Of a stretch of 64,000 nucleotides of DNA, positions 46,334-54,679 are shown piece by piece; positions within the stretch are counted from its first letter, which is position 1, and every line of letters starts with the position of its first letter. The position numbers were made by a program, and so were the translations under genes. The notes under the pieces are model-generated. The model was given only the letters and a program-made list of their open reading frames with translations. It had not been told where the DNA came from and ran no database searches. The stretch comes from Clostridium thailandense (GTDB lineage Bacteria; Bacillota; Clostridia; Clostridiales; Clostridiaceae). Location: positions 1 to 64,000 of the forward strand of contig NZ_JAEEGC010000008.1 of the NCBI RefSeq assembly GCF_019207025.1, written 5' to 3'.

Positions 46334-47234
46334 TCAACCTGAAAAACAGAGCATTTTAATAGTAGATGACGCTATTGAAAATATAAAAATTCTTGTGGAA
46401 TTGCTGCGATATGACTATTCCGTTAAAGTAGCTACTAGTGGTGAAAAGGCTCTTAAAATAGCTTTTTCAAATAATCCTCCTGATCTAATAATTCTTGATG
46501 TTGTAATGCCTAATTTAGACGGATATGAAGTATGCAAAAAATTAAAAGCTTCACCTATAACTCATAACATTCCTATTATATTTATTACTGTAAAAGATAG
46601 TGAAGAAGATGAAATTGAAGGGTTTGAACTTGGTGCAGCAGATTATATAACCAAACCTATAAGACCAGTTGTTGTAAAAGCAAGAGTTAAAACCCACGCT
46701 AAATTAAAAAAATATACTGATTTACTTCTAAATATTTCTTATTGCGATGGGTTAACCGGTATTCCTAATCGCCGTCGTTTTGATGAATACCTAAAAATGG
46801 AACTTGCTGTTGCCCTTCGTGAAAAAGTTCCGTTATCACTCATAATGCTGGATATAGACCATTTTAAATTATTTAATGATAATTATGGACATCAGCTTGG
46901 AGACTCTTGCCTTATAAAGGTTGCTCAAGAGCTTAATTCTACAATAAAAAGAAAAAACAACCTGTTTGCACGTTATGGCGGTGAAGAATTCGCTTGTATT
47001 TTACCTAATACAAATCTTAAAAATGCTATTGAGATTGCAGAGAGATTTCGTATGAAAGTTATAGAACTTAAGATTCCCCATGTACATTCATTAATTAGCG
47101 ACCAAATTACTATAAGTTTAGGAGTAACTTCAATTGTCCCAGACCTTCATTCAACAGTAGAAGCTTTAATAACTGGGGCCGATAATGCACTTTATAAAGC
47201 CAAAAAAAGTGGCAGAAATATTGTATGTTTTTAA
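46326..47234 (+). CDS. response regulator with diguanylate cyclase output (REC-GGDEF)
   Basis: This protein of about 302 aa has a receiver domain (residues about 8-125; Asp in LIILDVVMPNLDGYE, Lys in YITKPIRP) and a GGDEF domain (near residues 140-300) with active GGEEF. The allosteric site position reads RKNN rather than RxxD, so product inhibition may be lost. The chosen ATG at 46326 follows AAGGAG nine bases back and overlaps the multi-kinase end by 8 bp, so the two are coupled. The HPt of the multi-kinase is the likely phosphodonor, tying Ser/Thr and two-component signalling to c-di-GMP. Confidence 0.9.
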   Translation: MFDQPEKQSILIVDDAIENIKILVELLRYDYSVKVATSGEKALKIAFSNNPPDLIILDVVMPNLDGYEVCKKLKASPITHNIPIIFITVKDSEEDEIEGFELGAADYITKPIRPVVVKARVKTHAKLKKYTDLLLNISYCDGLTGIPNRRRFDEYLKMELAVALREKVPLSLIMLDIDHFKLFNDNYGHQLGDSCLIKVAQELNSTIKRKNNLFARYGGEEFACILPNTNLKNAIEIAERFRMKVIELKIPHVHSLISDQITISLGVTSIVPDLHSTVEALITGADNALYKAKKSGRNIVCF

Positions 47235-47247
47235 GATTATAGTTGTT

Positions 47248-47294
47248 ACACAAGCTTAAAGAAATCCTTTTGTTATGATTTTTTAAGCTTGTGT
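47248..47294. terminator. bidirectional terminator after the REC-GGDEF gene
   Basis: Perfect 13-base arms (ACACAAGCTTAAA and complement) with a 21-base loop, 14 bp past the stop, also 30 bp past the amidohydrolase remnant on the minus strand. Confidence 0.7.
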
Positions 47295-47323
47295 AGCGAT
47301 TTTATTACAATTTAACAAAAGAA

Positions 47324-47782
47324 CTATATAAAATATTCAATTGCTTTCAAAGCGGATACTGCCAATACGCTGCTTCCTATTATCAGCGCACTTTCGTCTG
47401 CATCAAATCTTGGATTATGCCATTGATATACACAGTCTTTTTCTTTATTTCCTACTCCTAACCAATAGAAGCATCCTTTAGTTTTTTCCGTATATATTGA
47501 GAAGTCCTCACCGCCCATAGAAGGTATTAGATCAAACAGCTCCATCCTCCCCACAGATAGTTACAACAGCTTCTTTTCCAATTCCGTACATATCCTTCAT
47601 GTTAACACCGCTGGCAAATCAAAAATATATTCCAAAATTGTATCAACCGCCGCCATCAATCCTCCTAATTTTAATCCTATTTTACCTGCTGGAATATCTG
47701 GATGATTGTGAAGTCCAAATATTGCATCTACTTTAGGATTATCCATAATTCCTTTTTCTACTAATATCAATGAGTCTGTTTT
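47324..47782 (-). pseudogene. remnant of an M20-type amidohydrolase (hippurate hydrolase family)
   Basis: Two pieces of one amidohydrolase survive, both on the minus strand. The upstream piece reads DNPKVDAIFGLHNHPD then IPAGKIGLKLGGLMAAVDT, which in intact enzymes lies near residues 130-175; the downstream piece is the C-terminus ELFDLIPSMGGEDFSIY then FYWLGVGNKEKDCVY to the end AIEYFI. The N-terminal part and roughly the middle 150 residues are gone, and stops and frameshifts separate the pieces. It starts at the end of glyA, so a deletion has fused the gene tail to glyA's downstream flank. Some traces of middle sequence (YGIGKEAVV) remain near 47560. Confidence 0.75.
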
Positions 47783-47792
47783 CATACTTTTT

Positions 47793-49052
47793 CTATTCAG
47801 CTTCAAAATACTCCGGATATTTAAGTGGGAATTGAGCTCCTAATTCAGCAACTTTTTCTTTAATTAAATCTAATGCTTTATTGTCATTTATATTTTCAGC
47901 TACTTCATTAATTAATTCTCCTATAATCTCCATTTCTTTTTCCTTCATACCTTTTGTTGCCATTGCAGTTGCACCTATTCTCACACCGCTTGTTACCATA
48001 GCCTTTTCTGGATCAAAAGGAATCATGTTCTTATTAACCGATATTCCTACATAGTCAAGTGCTTTTTCTAATTCTACTCCAGTTAACTTTTTAGGACTAA
48101 GATCTACCAATAGTAAATGATTATCTGTTCCACCTGTTACCAGTCTAAAACCTCTTTTTTGCAATACTTCTCCAAGTTTTTGCGCATTTTTTACTACTTG
48201 CTTCATCAATTCTCTAAACTCTTCAGTAGACGCTCTTTTAAAAGTGAATGCTTTGGCCGCCATTATGTGAAGGTGCATTGATCCCTGTGCACCTGGAAAT
48301 GTAGCTTTATCAAGCTGTTTTGCATATTCCTCTTTACAAAGTACAAATCCGCCTCTTGCTCCTGCTAAAGTTTTAGTTGTTGTGGATGTTACAAAATCAG
48401 CATAAGGTACTGGACTTGGATGTACTCCTGCTGCAACAAGACCTGCTACATGCGCTATATCTACCATAAAATATGCATTAACAGATTTCGCTATCTTTGA
48501 TATTCTTTCATAATCTATAAATCTTGGATAAGCACTTGCCCCTGCTACAATCAGTTTAGGTTTATGTTCATTTGCCAATCTTTCCATTTCTTCATAATCT
48601 ATAAGCTCAGTTTCTTTATTTAAACCATATGAAATAAAATTATAAGTCTTACCAGAAAAGTTTACCTTACTACCGTGTGTTAGATGCCCTCCCTGGTCCA
48701 GTCTCATTCCCATTACAGTATCTCCAGGTTTAAGTATTGCTACATAAACACTTTGGTTAGCATTTGATCCGCAATGCGGTTGTATATTAGCATGCTCTGC
48801 TTTAAATAAGGCTTTGGCTCTTTCTATGCCAAGAGTCTCCATTTTATCGATAAATTGGTGGCCTGCATGAAATCTATTTCCTGGAAACCCCTCCATGGTT
48901 TTGTTTGTCAATATGCTGCCCTGAAGCTCCAAAATCTCAATTGGTACATAGCTTTCTGAAGCTATCATTTCAATACCTATCTTCTGACGTCCATACTCTT
49001 CTTTTACTATTTCGTATAACTCCCTATCACTCTCTCTAACTGTCTTCAACAT
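47793..49052 (-). CDS. glyA: serine hydroxymethyltransferase homologue, divergent (GlyA-like)
   Basis: This 419-aa PLP enzyme keeps SHMT landmarks: IGIEMIASESYVP, DIAHVAGLVAAGVHP (Asp198, His201) and the PLP Lys227 in TSTTTKTLAGARGG. Several normally invariant positions differ: the residue before the PLP lysine is Thr instead of His, the substrate loop reads MEGFPGNRFHAGHQFID instead of a YPEGYPGKRYYGG type, and SHLTHG-type phrase is GHLTHGSKV. It could be a true SHMT, a 2-methylserine-like transferase or a threonine/hydroxy amino acid aldolase. It lies under a cupin-PocR two-component system and above an amidohydrolase remnant. GGAGG lies 7 bases from the ATG. Confidence 0.72.
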   Translation of the reverse strand: MLKTVRESDRELYEIVKEEYGRQKIGIEMIASESYVPIEILELQGSILTNKTMEGFPGNRFHAGHQFIDKMETLGIERAKALFKAEHANIQPHCGSNANQSVYVAILKPGDTVMGMRLDQGGHLTHGSKVNFSGKTYNFISYGLNKETELIDYEEMERLANEHKPKLIVAGASAYPRFIDYERISKIAKSVNAYFMVDIAHVAGLVAAGVHPSPVPYADFVTSTTTKTLAGARGGFVLCKEEYAKQLDKATFPGAQGSMHLHIMAAKAFTFKRASTEEFRELMKQVVKNAQKLGEVLQKRGFRLVTGGTDNHLLLVDLSPKKLTGVELEKALDYVGISVNKNMIPFDPEKAMVTSGVRIGATAMATKGMKEKEMEIIGELINEVAENINDNKALDLIKEKVAELGAQFPLKYPEYFEAE

Positions 49053-49129
49053 AATTTTTTCCTCCTACTTTTTGAATTTTAGCTTTTCAAATCCCTCATC
49101 ATGTATAAATTATCTCATAACATTTAAGC

Positions 49130-49149
49130 CAATTATATTAATATAATTG
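49130..49149 (-). promoter_or_regulatory. perfect 20-bp palindrome in the glyA promoter region
   Basis: CAATTATATTAATATAATTG is a perfect palindrome about 80 bp upstream of the glyA start. It has no T tract and is not a terminator; it could be an operator for the adjacent AraC-type response regulator or an AT-rich coincidence. Confidence 0.3.
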
Positions 49150-49187
49150 ACTTTTTATTGAACAAAATTGCAATTTGTTATTTAATT

Positions 49188-49216
49188 AATTGTAAAATAT
49201 CCTATATTTTACAATT
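49188..49216 (-). terminator. terminator of the AraC-type regulator gene
   Basis: Perfect 13-base arms (AATTGTAAAATAT and complement) with a 3-base loop, 31 bp past the stop of the response regulator at 49247. Confidence 0.6.
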
Positions 49217-49246
49217 GACCATAAGGGAATCTTATTAGAATAATTT

Positions 49247-49951
49247 TTACTTTTCAATCAAACTATTTTTAAATATATTTGGTGTAACTCCTATATTCTT
49301 TTTGAAGACTTTATAAAAGTAGTTAAGATTGTTATATCCTACTTTATAAGCTATTTCTTTAATAGGTATATCTGTGCTTTTCAGCAGTTCTGCTGCTTTA
49401 TTAATCCTAAGATTATTTACATAGGTAATGAAGCTTAGATCATAATATTTTTTAAACATTCTGGCAATATAACTTGGGCTTGTATGATACATTTCTGCAC
49501 ATTCCTTTAGCTCGATAGCCTCTTGATAATTATGATTTATATATTCCAGTATTTCATTAAAAATCTTATTATTTGAGTATCTATATCCTAAAATTCTTTC
49601 CATTGTCTTCAAAAATTGTTCAGGTTCAATTGGTTTTAATAATATATCTTTTGCTCCTAGTCTTAGAGAGGACTGAGCATATTCAAAGTAGCTATAGGCA
49701 GTAATAACGATAAAATCAATTGAATTACTTTGTAGTGATTTTGTTTTTTCTATAACTTTTAAACCATTTAAAATTGGCATTTCAATATCTAAAAAAACAA
49801 TATCTGGTTTTAAATTTCTTATCATTTCTAAAGCCTCATCTCCCTTTAAAGCCTGTCCTATAACATTTATAGGTAAATCAAAGCGTTTAATTAAATATTT
49901 TATTAAATCAATGGACAAATATTCATCATCAGCAATAATTGCATGTCTCAT
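49247..49951 (-). CDS. AraC-type response regulator (REC + HTH)
   Basis: This protein of about 234 aa from the ATG at 49951 (GGGGAGGG upstream) has a receiver domain with DDEYLS, phosphoacceptor Asp in IVFLDIEMPILNGL and Lys in ILLKPIEPEQF, then an AraC helix-turn-helix pair (TSPSYIARMFKKYYDLSF, KEIAYKVGYNNLNYFYKVFK). This YesN-type arrangement pairs with LytS-type kinases. The kinase gene lies 28 bp upstream (stop to start). Its probable targets are itself and the glyA/amidohydrolase genes. Confidence 0.9.
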   Translation of the reverse strand: MRHAIIADDEYLSIDLIKYLIKRFDLPINVIGQALKGDEALEMIRNLKPDIVFLDIEMPILNGLKVIEKTKSLQSNSIDFIVITAYSYFEYAQSSLRLGAKDILLKPIEPEQFLKTMERILGYRYSNNKIFNEILEYINHNYQEAIELKECAEMYHTSPSYIARMFKKYYDLSFITYVNNLRINKAAELLKSTDIPIKEIAYKVGYNNLNYFYKVFKKNIGVTPNIFKNSLIEK

Positions 49952-49979
49952 TTTTATCCCTCCCCAAGGCAAGCATATC

Positions 49980-51515
49980 TTACGTTATATACTCTGGTAA
50001 AGTTATTCTTACATTAGTACCTTTATCTTTAGAACTTTCTATTTTAAAATCAAAATTTTCTCCGTAAAACAATCTCAACTTATAATAAACCATCATAAGT
50101 CCCCTTAATTCATATTTTTCATATTCACTAATTTTGCTTCTAAGTTTATCCAAATTTTCCTCATTTAACCCCATGCCATTATCATTTATATCAATTATTA
50201 GATAATCTTTATTCAATTTCACTATAATATTTATTTTCATATCTTTGTTTATATTCTTAAATCCATGGACAAAACAATTTTCCACTATTGGCTGCAAGCA
50301 ATTAAATGGGACATTTTTATTATTTATATCAGTTGAAGCATCTATATTAATTTTTAGCCTCTCTCCGTATTTTAATTTTTGTAAATTTGTATAGTTCTTC
50401 AAAAATTCAATTTCACTTTTTAGTTGAACAAAATGATTTTGATTTGCGGCTGTATATCTTAGTGTCTTTGAAATATCTATAATAGATTGGTATGTTTTCA
50501 TCGCATCTTCTTTCACAGCAAGACTTGCAATATTGTTTAATGTATTAAATAGAAAATGATTATTAATCTGTATATTCAATATTTTTTCTTTTGTTAATTT
50601 TAGTGACTCCTCAAGTGCAATTTCGTTTTTTATAATATCTCGAATAATTTCTTCTTTTTTGCTTAACTCGATCTTCACATTTTTAAAAACATAATAATTT
50701 TCTATAGCTTTACTTAATTTTTTTAGCTGCTGTAATACTGCATTTAATGTTCCCTTCGGAACAATATGAATTTCTTTATTTGAATTATCATAATTATTGG
50801 AATTAGATGAGACTGTTTGAATATGTCCTCCTTTTATCATTCCAATAGGCTTATTATTTAGTGTAATAAAAGTAGTAAATACTGTTAACCCATGAGGACA
50901 TATAACTGCTGATAATGCTTTATATTGAGGTGGTGCATATTCACCTTTATTACTATACATAGGACAAATCCCATCATTTTTATCGATTAAACAATTATCT
51001 TTACAGAATTCAGGATAGTCTCTGCCTTTAATAATTATCTTCCCCCCTAAATCAAAGATAGCAACTGGCATTTTCAAGGGGTTGACAAGTGCTTCATATA
51101 TATAACTTATTTCATCATCAATTTTAACTGTATCATTGAACACTTTGCTGCTATTGAATATTTCTAACTCTTCTTTTTGCATAAACATATTCTGTTCATA
51201 TTGTACGGGAATTGATATCAGTAAGTGTTTAATTGCTTCATCTCCTGTATTTATTGTTTCATGAATGATACCCGCTTCCATGTGATAAATCTGCCCTGCC
51301 TTTATATTGCTTATAATATCCCCAATAAGTTGATCACCTTCTCCTGATAATACATACATAACTTGCTCATCACCATAATGTATATGCCTATTTTGACGTT
51401 TATTCGGTAAAATAGTCACGATTCCTATACTCATATTATTTACAGGATTATTAGAGTCCGGTTCATAAATCCACTCTATATAGCCCCATTCGAAAGATTG
51501 TATATTTCCTTTCAT
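49980..51515 (-). CDS. cytoplasmic sensor histidine kinase with cupin and PocR domains (LytS-like)
   Basis: This 511-aa protein has three parts. Residues about 25-105 are a cupin with metal-ligand pattern His44, His46, Glu50, His85. Residues about 130-235 form a PocR-like sensory domain with four Cys (171, 175, 184, 206) that may bind a metal or small molecule. Residues about 310-511 are a LytS-type His_kinase region (QINNHFLFNTLNNI, probable His320) and a HATPase (DINDNGMGL). There are no membrane segments, so it senses an intracellular compound. The spacing to the AraC-type regulator gene indicates one operon. Cupin plus PocR on a kinase is unusual. Confidence 0.82.
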   Translation of the reverse strand: MKGNIQSFEWGYIEWIYEPDSNNPVNNMSIGIVTILPNKRQNRHIHYGDEQVMYVLSGEGDQLIGDIISNIKAGQIYHMEAGIIHETINTGDEAIKHLLISIPVQYEQNMFMQKEELEIFNSSKVFNDTVKIDDEISYIYEALVNPLKMPVAIFDLGGKIIIKGRDYPEFCKDNCLIDKNDGICPMYSNKGEYAPPQYKALSAVICPHGLTVFTTFITLNNKPIGMIKGGHIQTVSSNSNNYDNSNKEIHIVPKGTLNAVLQQLKKLSKAIENYYVFKNVKIELSKKEEIIRDIIKNEIALEESLKLTKEKILNIQINNHFLFNTLNNIASLAVKEDAMKTYQSIIDISKTLRYTAANQNHFVQLKSEIEFLKNYTNLQKLKYGERLKINIDASTDINNKNVPFNCLQPIVENCFVHGFKNINKDMKINIIVKLNKDYLIIDINDNGMGLNEENLDKLRSKISEYEKYELRGLMMVYYKLRLFYGENFDFKIESSKDKGTNVRITLPEYIT

Positions 51516-51936
51516 AATGCATATTCCCCTCTACTATAACAAAATACCAAGCTCTATAGAAGCTTGGTATTTCAACCTATATCATTGTAATCTTATTAAA
51601 ATCTAATATTCTATTTCTACTCATATTTATAATTGTTTATTATTGTGCAATAAATCTATTATATAAACACATTTTATCAAACTTATACAGAATATTCAAT
51701 ATAATTGAATTGCTACTTATGAATTTAAACTTTCATAGTGAAACTTATGGAGGACTTTCAAAACACGAAGGTTAAGAAATATCTTTTGTTTTAGAAGAAA
51801 AAACTTAAATAATGTAATTCTTTCTTCATTCCTGTTAAGAAATGTTTAATTTTAGTAGAAATATAATCTTTTATAGTGTATATTTAATATATATGCTAAA
51901 TTTTGCATAAATTTTTGTTATGAGGATATCAGTGTT
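51516..51936 (-). promoter_or_regulatory. leader region of the cupin-PocR kinase operon with terminator-like hairpin
   Basis: On the minus strand, a perfect hairpin with arms at 51542-51553 and 51561-51572 (7-base loop) followed by TTTTGTT stands only about 27 bp before the kinase start. This makes it an attenuator candidate rather than the end of another gene, since none points here from the right. The rest of this 421-bp gap is AT-rich; I do not recognise a riboswitch. The plus-strand half must hold the promoter of the secreted protein gene. Confidence 0.35.
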
Positions 51937-52593
51937 ATGAAAAAAATTAAATTATTAGTTATGTCTTGTATTTTAGGGACAAGTTTATTATTTTCTACCA
52001 ATGTATTTGCATTTCAGATTACTGATAATCAATTAGTACCTGCTAATAAAAAGTGGATAATCGATTTTACAGACATCATTGGTTATGATTATTTAACTAA
52101 ACAAGCAGTTGTGGTTACTGATAGTAAAGGCATTAAGACAAATATAAGTCTTCAATTAGGAAATGATAACAAAAGTATAATAGTTTACCCACCATCTTCA
52201 GGATATACTACAGGTGAAAGTTATACTTTAGCGATAGGAACGCAAGCCCATTCATCTAAAGGAACCACAATGAGGCAAACTAGGTCCTTACATTTTAGTA
52301 TTCAGACAATAGTTAAGATTCAAATAACTTCAACTAATTTAACAATTACTGATGCTGGAACTACTGGACAAGCAACCTATAGAGTATTAGATCAAAATGG
52401 TAATGATATTACAAGCTCGATTATTGCCAACAACTTAACATTTCAAAGTGGGGTTGGTACTGCAAAAGGAAGTAATGGAGTGCTTACAATAACATCACCT
52501 TATGTAAATCTTACTACATTAAAAAATATTCAGGTAACTATACTTAATTCAAGTAATGGAGTTTCTGCAAGTGGTATATTAACTGTAGAATAA
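51937..52593 (+). CDS. secreted Ig-like protein of unknown function
   Basis: This 218-aa protein has a clear signal peptide (KKIKLLVMSCILGTSLLFS, cleavage near VFA-FQ at residues 24-26). The mature part is beta-rich: residues about 27-125 resemble an SbsA-type Ig-like domain (TDNQLVPANKKWIIDF, SYTLAIGTQAHSSKG), and 130-218 a second Ig-like domain (VKIQITSTNLTITDAG to ILTVE). No catalytic residues or cell-wall anchor are seen, so it may be a surface-layer or accessory adhesion protein. Its ribosome binding site GAGG is 11 bases from the ATG. Confidence 0.72.
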   Translation: MKKIKLLVMSCILGTSLLFSTNVFAFQITDNQLVPANKKWIIDFTDIIGYDYLTKQAVVVTDSKGIKTNISLQLGNDNKSIIVYPPSSGYTTGESYTLAIGTQAHSSKGTTMRQTRSLHFSIQTIVKIQITSTNLTITDAGTTGQATYRVLDQNGNDITSSIIANNLTFQSGVGTAKGSNGVLTITSPYVNLTTLKNIQVTILNSSNGVSASGILTVE

Positions 52594-52622
52594 TTTAATC
52601 AATAAAAAAATGGTTGTCGCAC

Positions 52623-52677
52623 TAAGAGGGAACATCCATAGATTTGATTTACAAAAATCTATGGATGCTCCCTCTTA
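52623..52677 (+). terminator. terminator after the secreted Ig-like gene
   Basis: Arms of 23 bases with one G-U type mismatch (TAAGAGGGAACATCC ... GGATGCTCCCTCTTA), 9-base loop, 30 bp past the stop. Confidence 0.75.
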
Positions 52678-52680
52678 ACT

Positions 52681-52797
52681 CTACCAAATTTTTACTATTA
52701 TTAATTGCTGTCCACCTTCCATTAGCAAATAATTTATAACCTGTCTAAATTCTTGTAGCTTTTCATATCTTCTAGCTATAATTGCTACATTTGCACC
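52681..52797 (-). pseudogene. remnant of a short-chain dehydrogenase gene
   Basis: Immediately after the CGGC-protein stop, the minus strand continues GANVAIIARRYEKLQEF, then RQVINYLLMEGGQQL and a stop. GAxVxIxARRxEKL is the segment following the first strand/helix of short-chain dehydrogenases; the cofactor-binding TGxxxGIG, catalytic Tyr and the rest are missing. It is a fragment of roughly 38 codons, probably left by a deletion. Confidence 0.55.
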
Positions 52798-52800
52798 TAT

Positions 52801-53217
52801 TTATTTATCATAACAGTTGTATATTTCTTCTTCTCTTTTCTTTTTCGCACCATTACTTATATAAGACCCTTCAACTACATTTTTATAACCTTTTTTCACA
52901 ATTATGCTCTTTATGTAGTCTACATGTGGACATCTATCATAGTGGTAATTATCTGTCACCATACAAGATGATAAATGCACTACGATATCATCTTTATTTA
53001 TATTATTCTTTTTATATACTTTTTTAGAGAAATGCTCTAATTTAGATGCAATTCCCTTTCCACAGCAACCACCACAAGTAAAAGAAATATATCTTGTAGT
53101 ATCATCATAATCTTTAAAAACTTCATCCTTATTATAAAAAGCATTTGTACATGCAAATCCACTGCACCTTTTATGTGCGATATCGCACTGAATGATAACA
53201 ACATATTTAGTATTCAT
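52801..53217 (-). CDS. CGGC-domain protein
   Basis: This 138-aa protein has the defining motif SFTCGGCCGKGI near residue 49 and further paired Cys residues (KRCSGFACTNAF near residue 20, HLSSCMVTDNYHYDRCPHV near residue 88), as in the CGGC domain family, thought to bind metal or act in redox chemistry. Other visible features are the N-terminal strand KYVVIIQCDIAH. AGGGAGG is ahead of the ATG. It stands next to a decayed short-chain dehydrogenase fragment and has no other operon partner. Confidence 0.82.
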   Translation of the reverse strand: MNTKYVVIIQCDIAHKRCSGFACTNAFYNKDEVFKDYDDTTRYISFTCGGCCGKGIASKLEHFSKKVYKKNNINKDDIVVHLSSCMVTDNYHYDRCPHVDYIKSIIVKKGYKNVVEGSYISNGAKKKREEEIYNCYDK

Positions 53218-53612
53218 ACCTATCCCTCCCTTGTTTAAATTATACTCTCAATATGGTATCATCAAAAGTATCAGTTATAATTTACTTTATGGTATCAGTT
53301 AACGGAGGAACAAAAAATGCTTGAAATTATGCCTGAAGGAGGATTTTTCTCCGCTGCACTACGAAAAATCTTTAATTTAAAAGAAACTTCTGCTCTCTTG
53401 TTTCGCAGGAGCACTCTCTGCTTAAGCGACGTTTTGCATTAGCAAAACAAGCCTAAAAAAACAAATTAGTTTTCTGACGTAAGAAAGAAAACTTACCTTC
53501 ACTGTCCTCTGTCTATTGTCCTCTAAAAATATATTTATATGCTCTAAATATCACCAATAACTCTCATAGTATAAGTTAAGTGTAGGCCGTGTTTGTCTAC
53601 AATACATACCAC
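53218..53612. repeat. GC-richer intergenic segment, possible dispersed repeat element
   Basis: This 395-bp gap holds a stretch (about 53317-53530) that is more GC-rich than its surroundings and contains a 41-codon frame at 53317-53442 (MPEGGFFSAALRKIF then LLFRRSTLCLSDVLH) with GGAGG ahead of an ATG. From memory, closely similar intergenic sequences recur in clostridial genomes, so this may be a dispersed repeat rather than a gene; I cannot confirm it. Upstream, the word ATGGTATCA is repeated at 53254 and 53290. No other feature is evident. Confidence 0.35.
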
Positions 53613-54215
53613 CTACTGTCCAGAAAGCGCCCATAGATATAATGAAGCGACAGAACCATAAGGCGAATATCTTTTTCTATACCTATAAAACTTTTCTTTT
53701 GGAAGCTCTTTAAGATTGTATAAATTCATCATCCCTCTTCGAATAGCTAGATCCCCATAACTCACTACATCTGGACAACAAAGCGAAAAAATTAGCAGCA
53801 TTTCAACAGTCCAAACACCCACTCCATTAAGTGCAGAAAGTTTTTTTGTTATCTCTTCATCGCTTAGGGTATGAAGTGTATTAAAATTCACCTCACCTGT
53901 TGTAGCTGCATTTGCAATTCCCTTTATATACCCGGCTTTTCTTAAAGTCATACCACAGCCTTGAATTTCAGATAAACTTATTTTATCAATACTTTCTGCT
54001 GTAATATCACCAAGCAGATCAACCAACCTGTTCCATACAGTTTCCGCGGCTTTTTTTGAAATCTGTTGACTAACTATACTTGAAATAAGAGCAGGAAAGG
54101 GTTCAGGAATAATTTCTCGTTTTATCATACCAATGTTATCAATAGCTGAAGCAAGTTTTTTATCTCTGCTTTTTAAGTATTCTATTTCCTCTTGTCCATA
54201 TTCAAAAAACATCAT
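53613..54215 (-). CDS. DNA-3-methyladenine glycosylase (AlkA-like, HhH-GPD)
   Basis: This 200-aa protein has a helix-hairpin-helix/GPD core: LSSIVSQQISKKAAETVW-like start (ISSIVSQQIS), LNGVGVWTVEMLLIFSL hairpin and the catalytic Asp in VVSYGDLAIRRGM. It is shorter than E. coli AlkA because it lacks the N-terminal domain, as in many Gram-positive members. It would excise alkylated bases. Its start overlaps the Ogt gene by 4 bp (ATGA), giving the operon order adaA-ogt-alkA on the minus strand, typical of an Ada-controlled adaptive response. Confidence 0.9.
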   Translation of the reverse strand: MMFFEYGQEEIEYLKSRDKKLASAIDNIGMIKREIIPEPFPALISSIVSQQISKKAAETVWNRLVDLLGDITAESIDKISLSEIQGCGMTLRKAGYIKGIANAATTGEVNFNTLHTLSDEEITKKLSALNGVGVWTVEMLLIFSLCCPDVVSYGDLAIRRGMMNLYNLKELPKEKFYRYRKRYSPYGSVASLYLWALSGQ

Positions 54216-54679
54216 ATTATTTTTATATTCTCCACTTCAAGCAATCTCTTTTTTAACTCAATTCCTCCACGATATCCCGTAAGTGATCCATTTGCACCTA
54301 TAACACGATGGCAGGGAATAAATATTGGAATTGGGTTACGATTATTTGCAAGTCCTACAGCCCTCGCAGCATTAGGATTACCCACCTTCACAGCTATTTC
54401 CTTGTAGCTTGCTGTTTTGCCATATGGTATTTTGCAAAGATTCTCCCAAACCTGTTTCATAAAGATTGTTCCGTGGGGATCAAGTGGAAGAGAAAACTCT
54501 TTAAGATTACCGCAAAAATACATTTCAAGCTGTTGTGCTGCTTCTTTTAATATAGGAGTTTCATATAGCTGAAGGTCTTGAGACAATTTATCATTTATAA
54601 AATACAGATTGGTTATTTTTCCTTCCTTTTCAGTTATGCCGATTTTTCCAATGTTATATTCATAAAAATATGTAGGCAC
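54212..54679 (-). CDS. ogt: O6-methylguanine-DNA methyltransferase
   Basis: This 155-aa suicide alkyltransferase has the active-site motif IFIPCHRVIG with Cys123, plus the DNA-binding region IPYGKTASYKEIA and ARAVGLANNRNP. It repairs O6-alkylguanine. Its start shares one base with the AdaA stop (54679) and its end overlaps the AlkA-like gene start, so the three are one coupled operon. No odd features. Confidence 0.95.
   Translation of the reverse strand: MPTYFYEYNIGKIGITEKEGKITNLYFINDKLSQDLQLYETPILKEAAQQLEMYFCGNLKEFSLPLDPHGTIFMKQVWENLCKIPYGKTASYKEIAVKVGNPNAARAVGLANNRNPIPIFIPCHRVIGANGSLTGYRGGIELKKRLLEVENIKII

Noticed and set aside
49053-49246. Glycine riboswitch upstream of glyA
   Set aside because: I could not identify the conserved aptamer motifs in the 194-bp leader.
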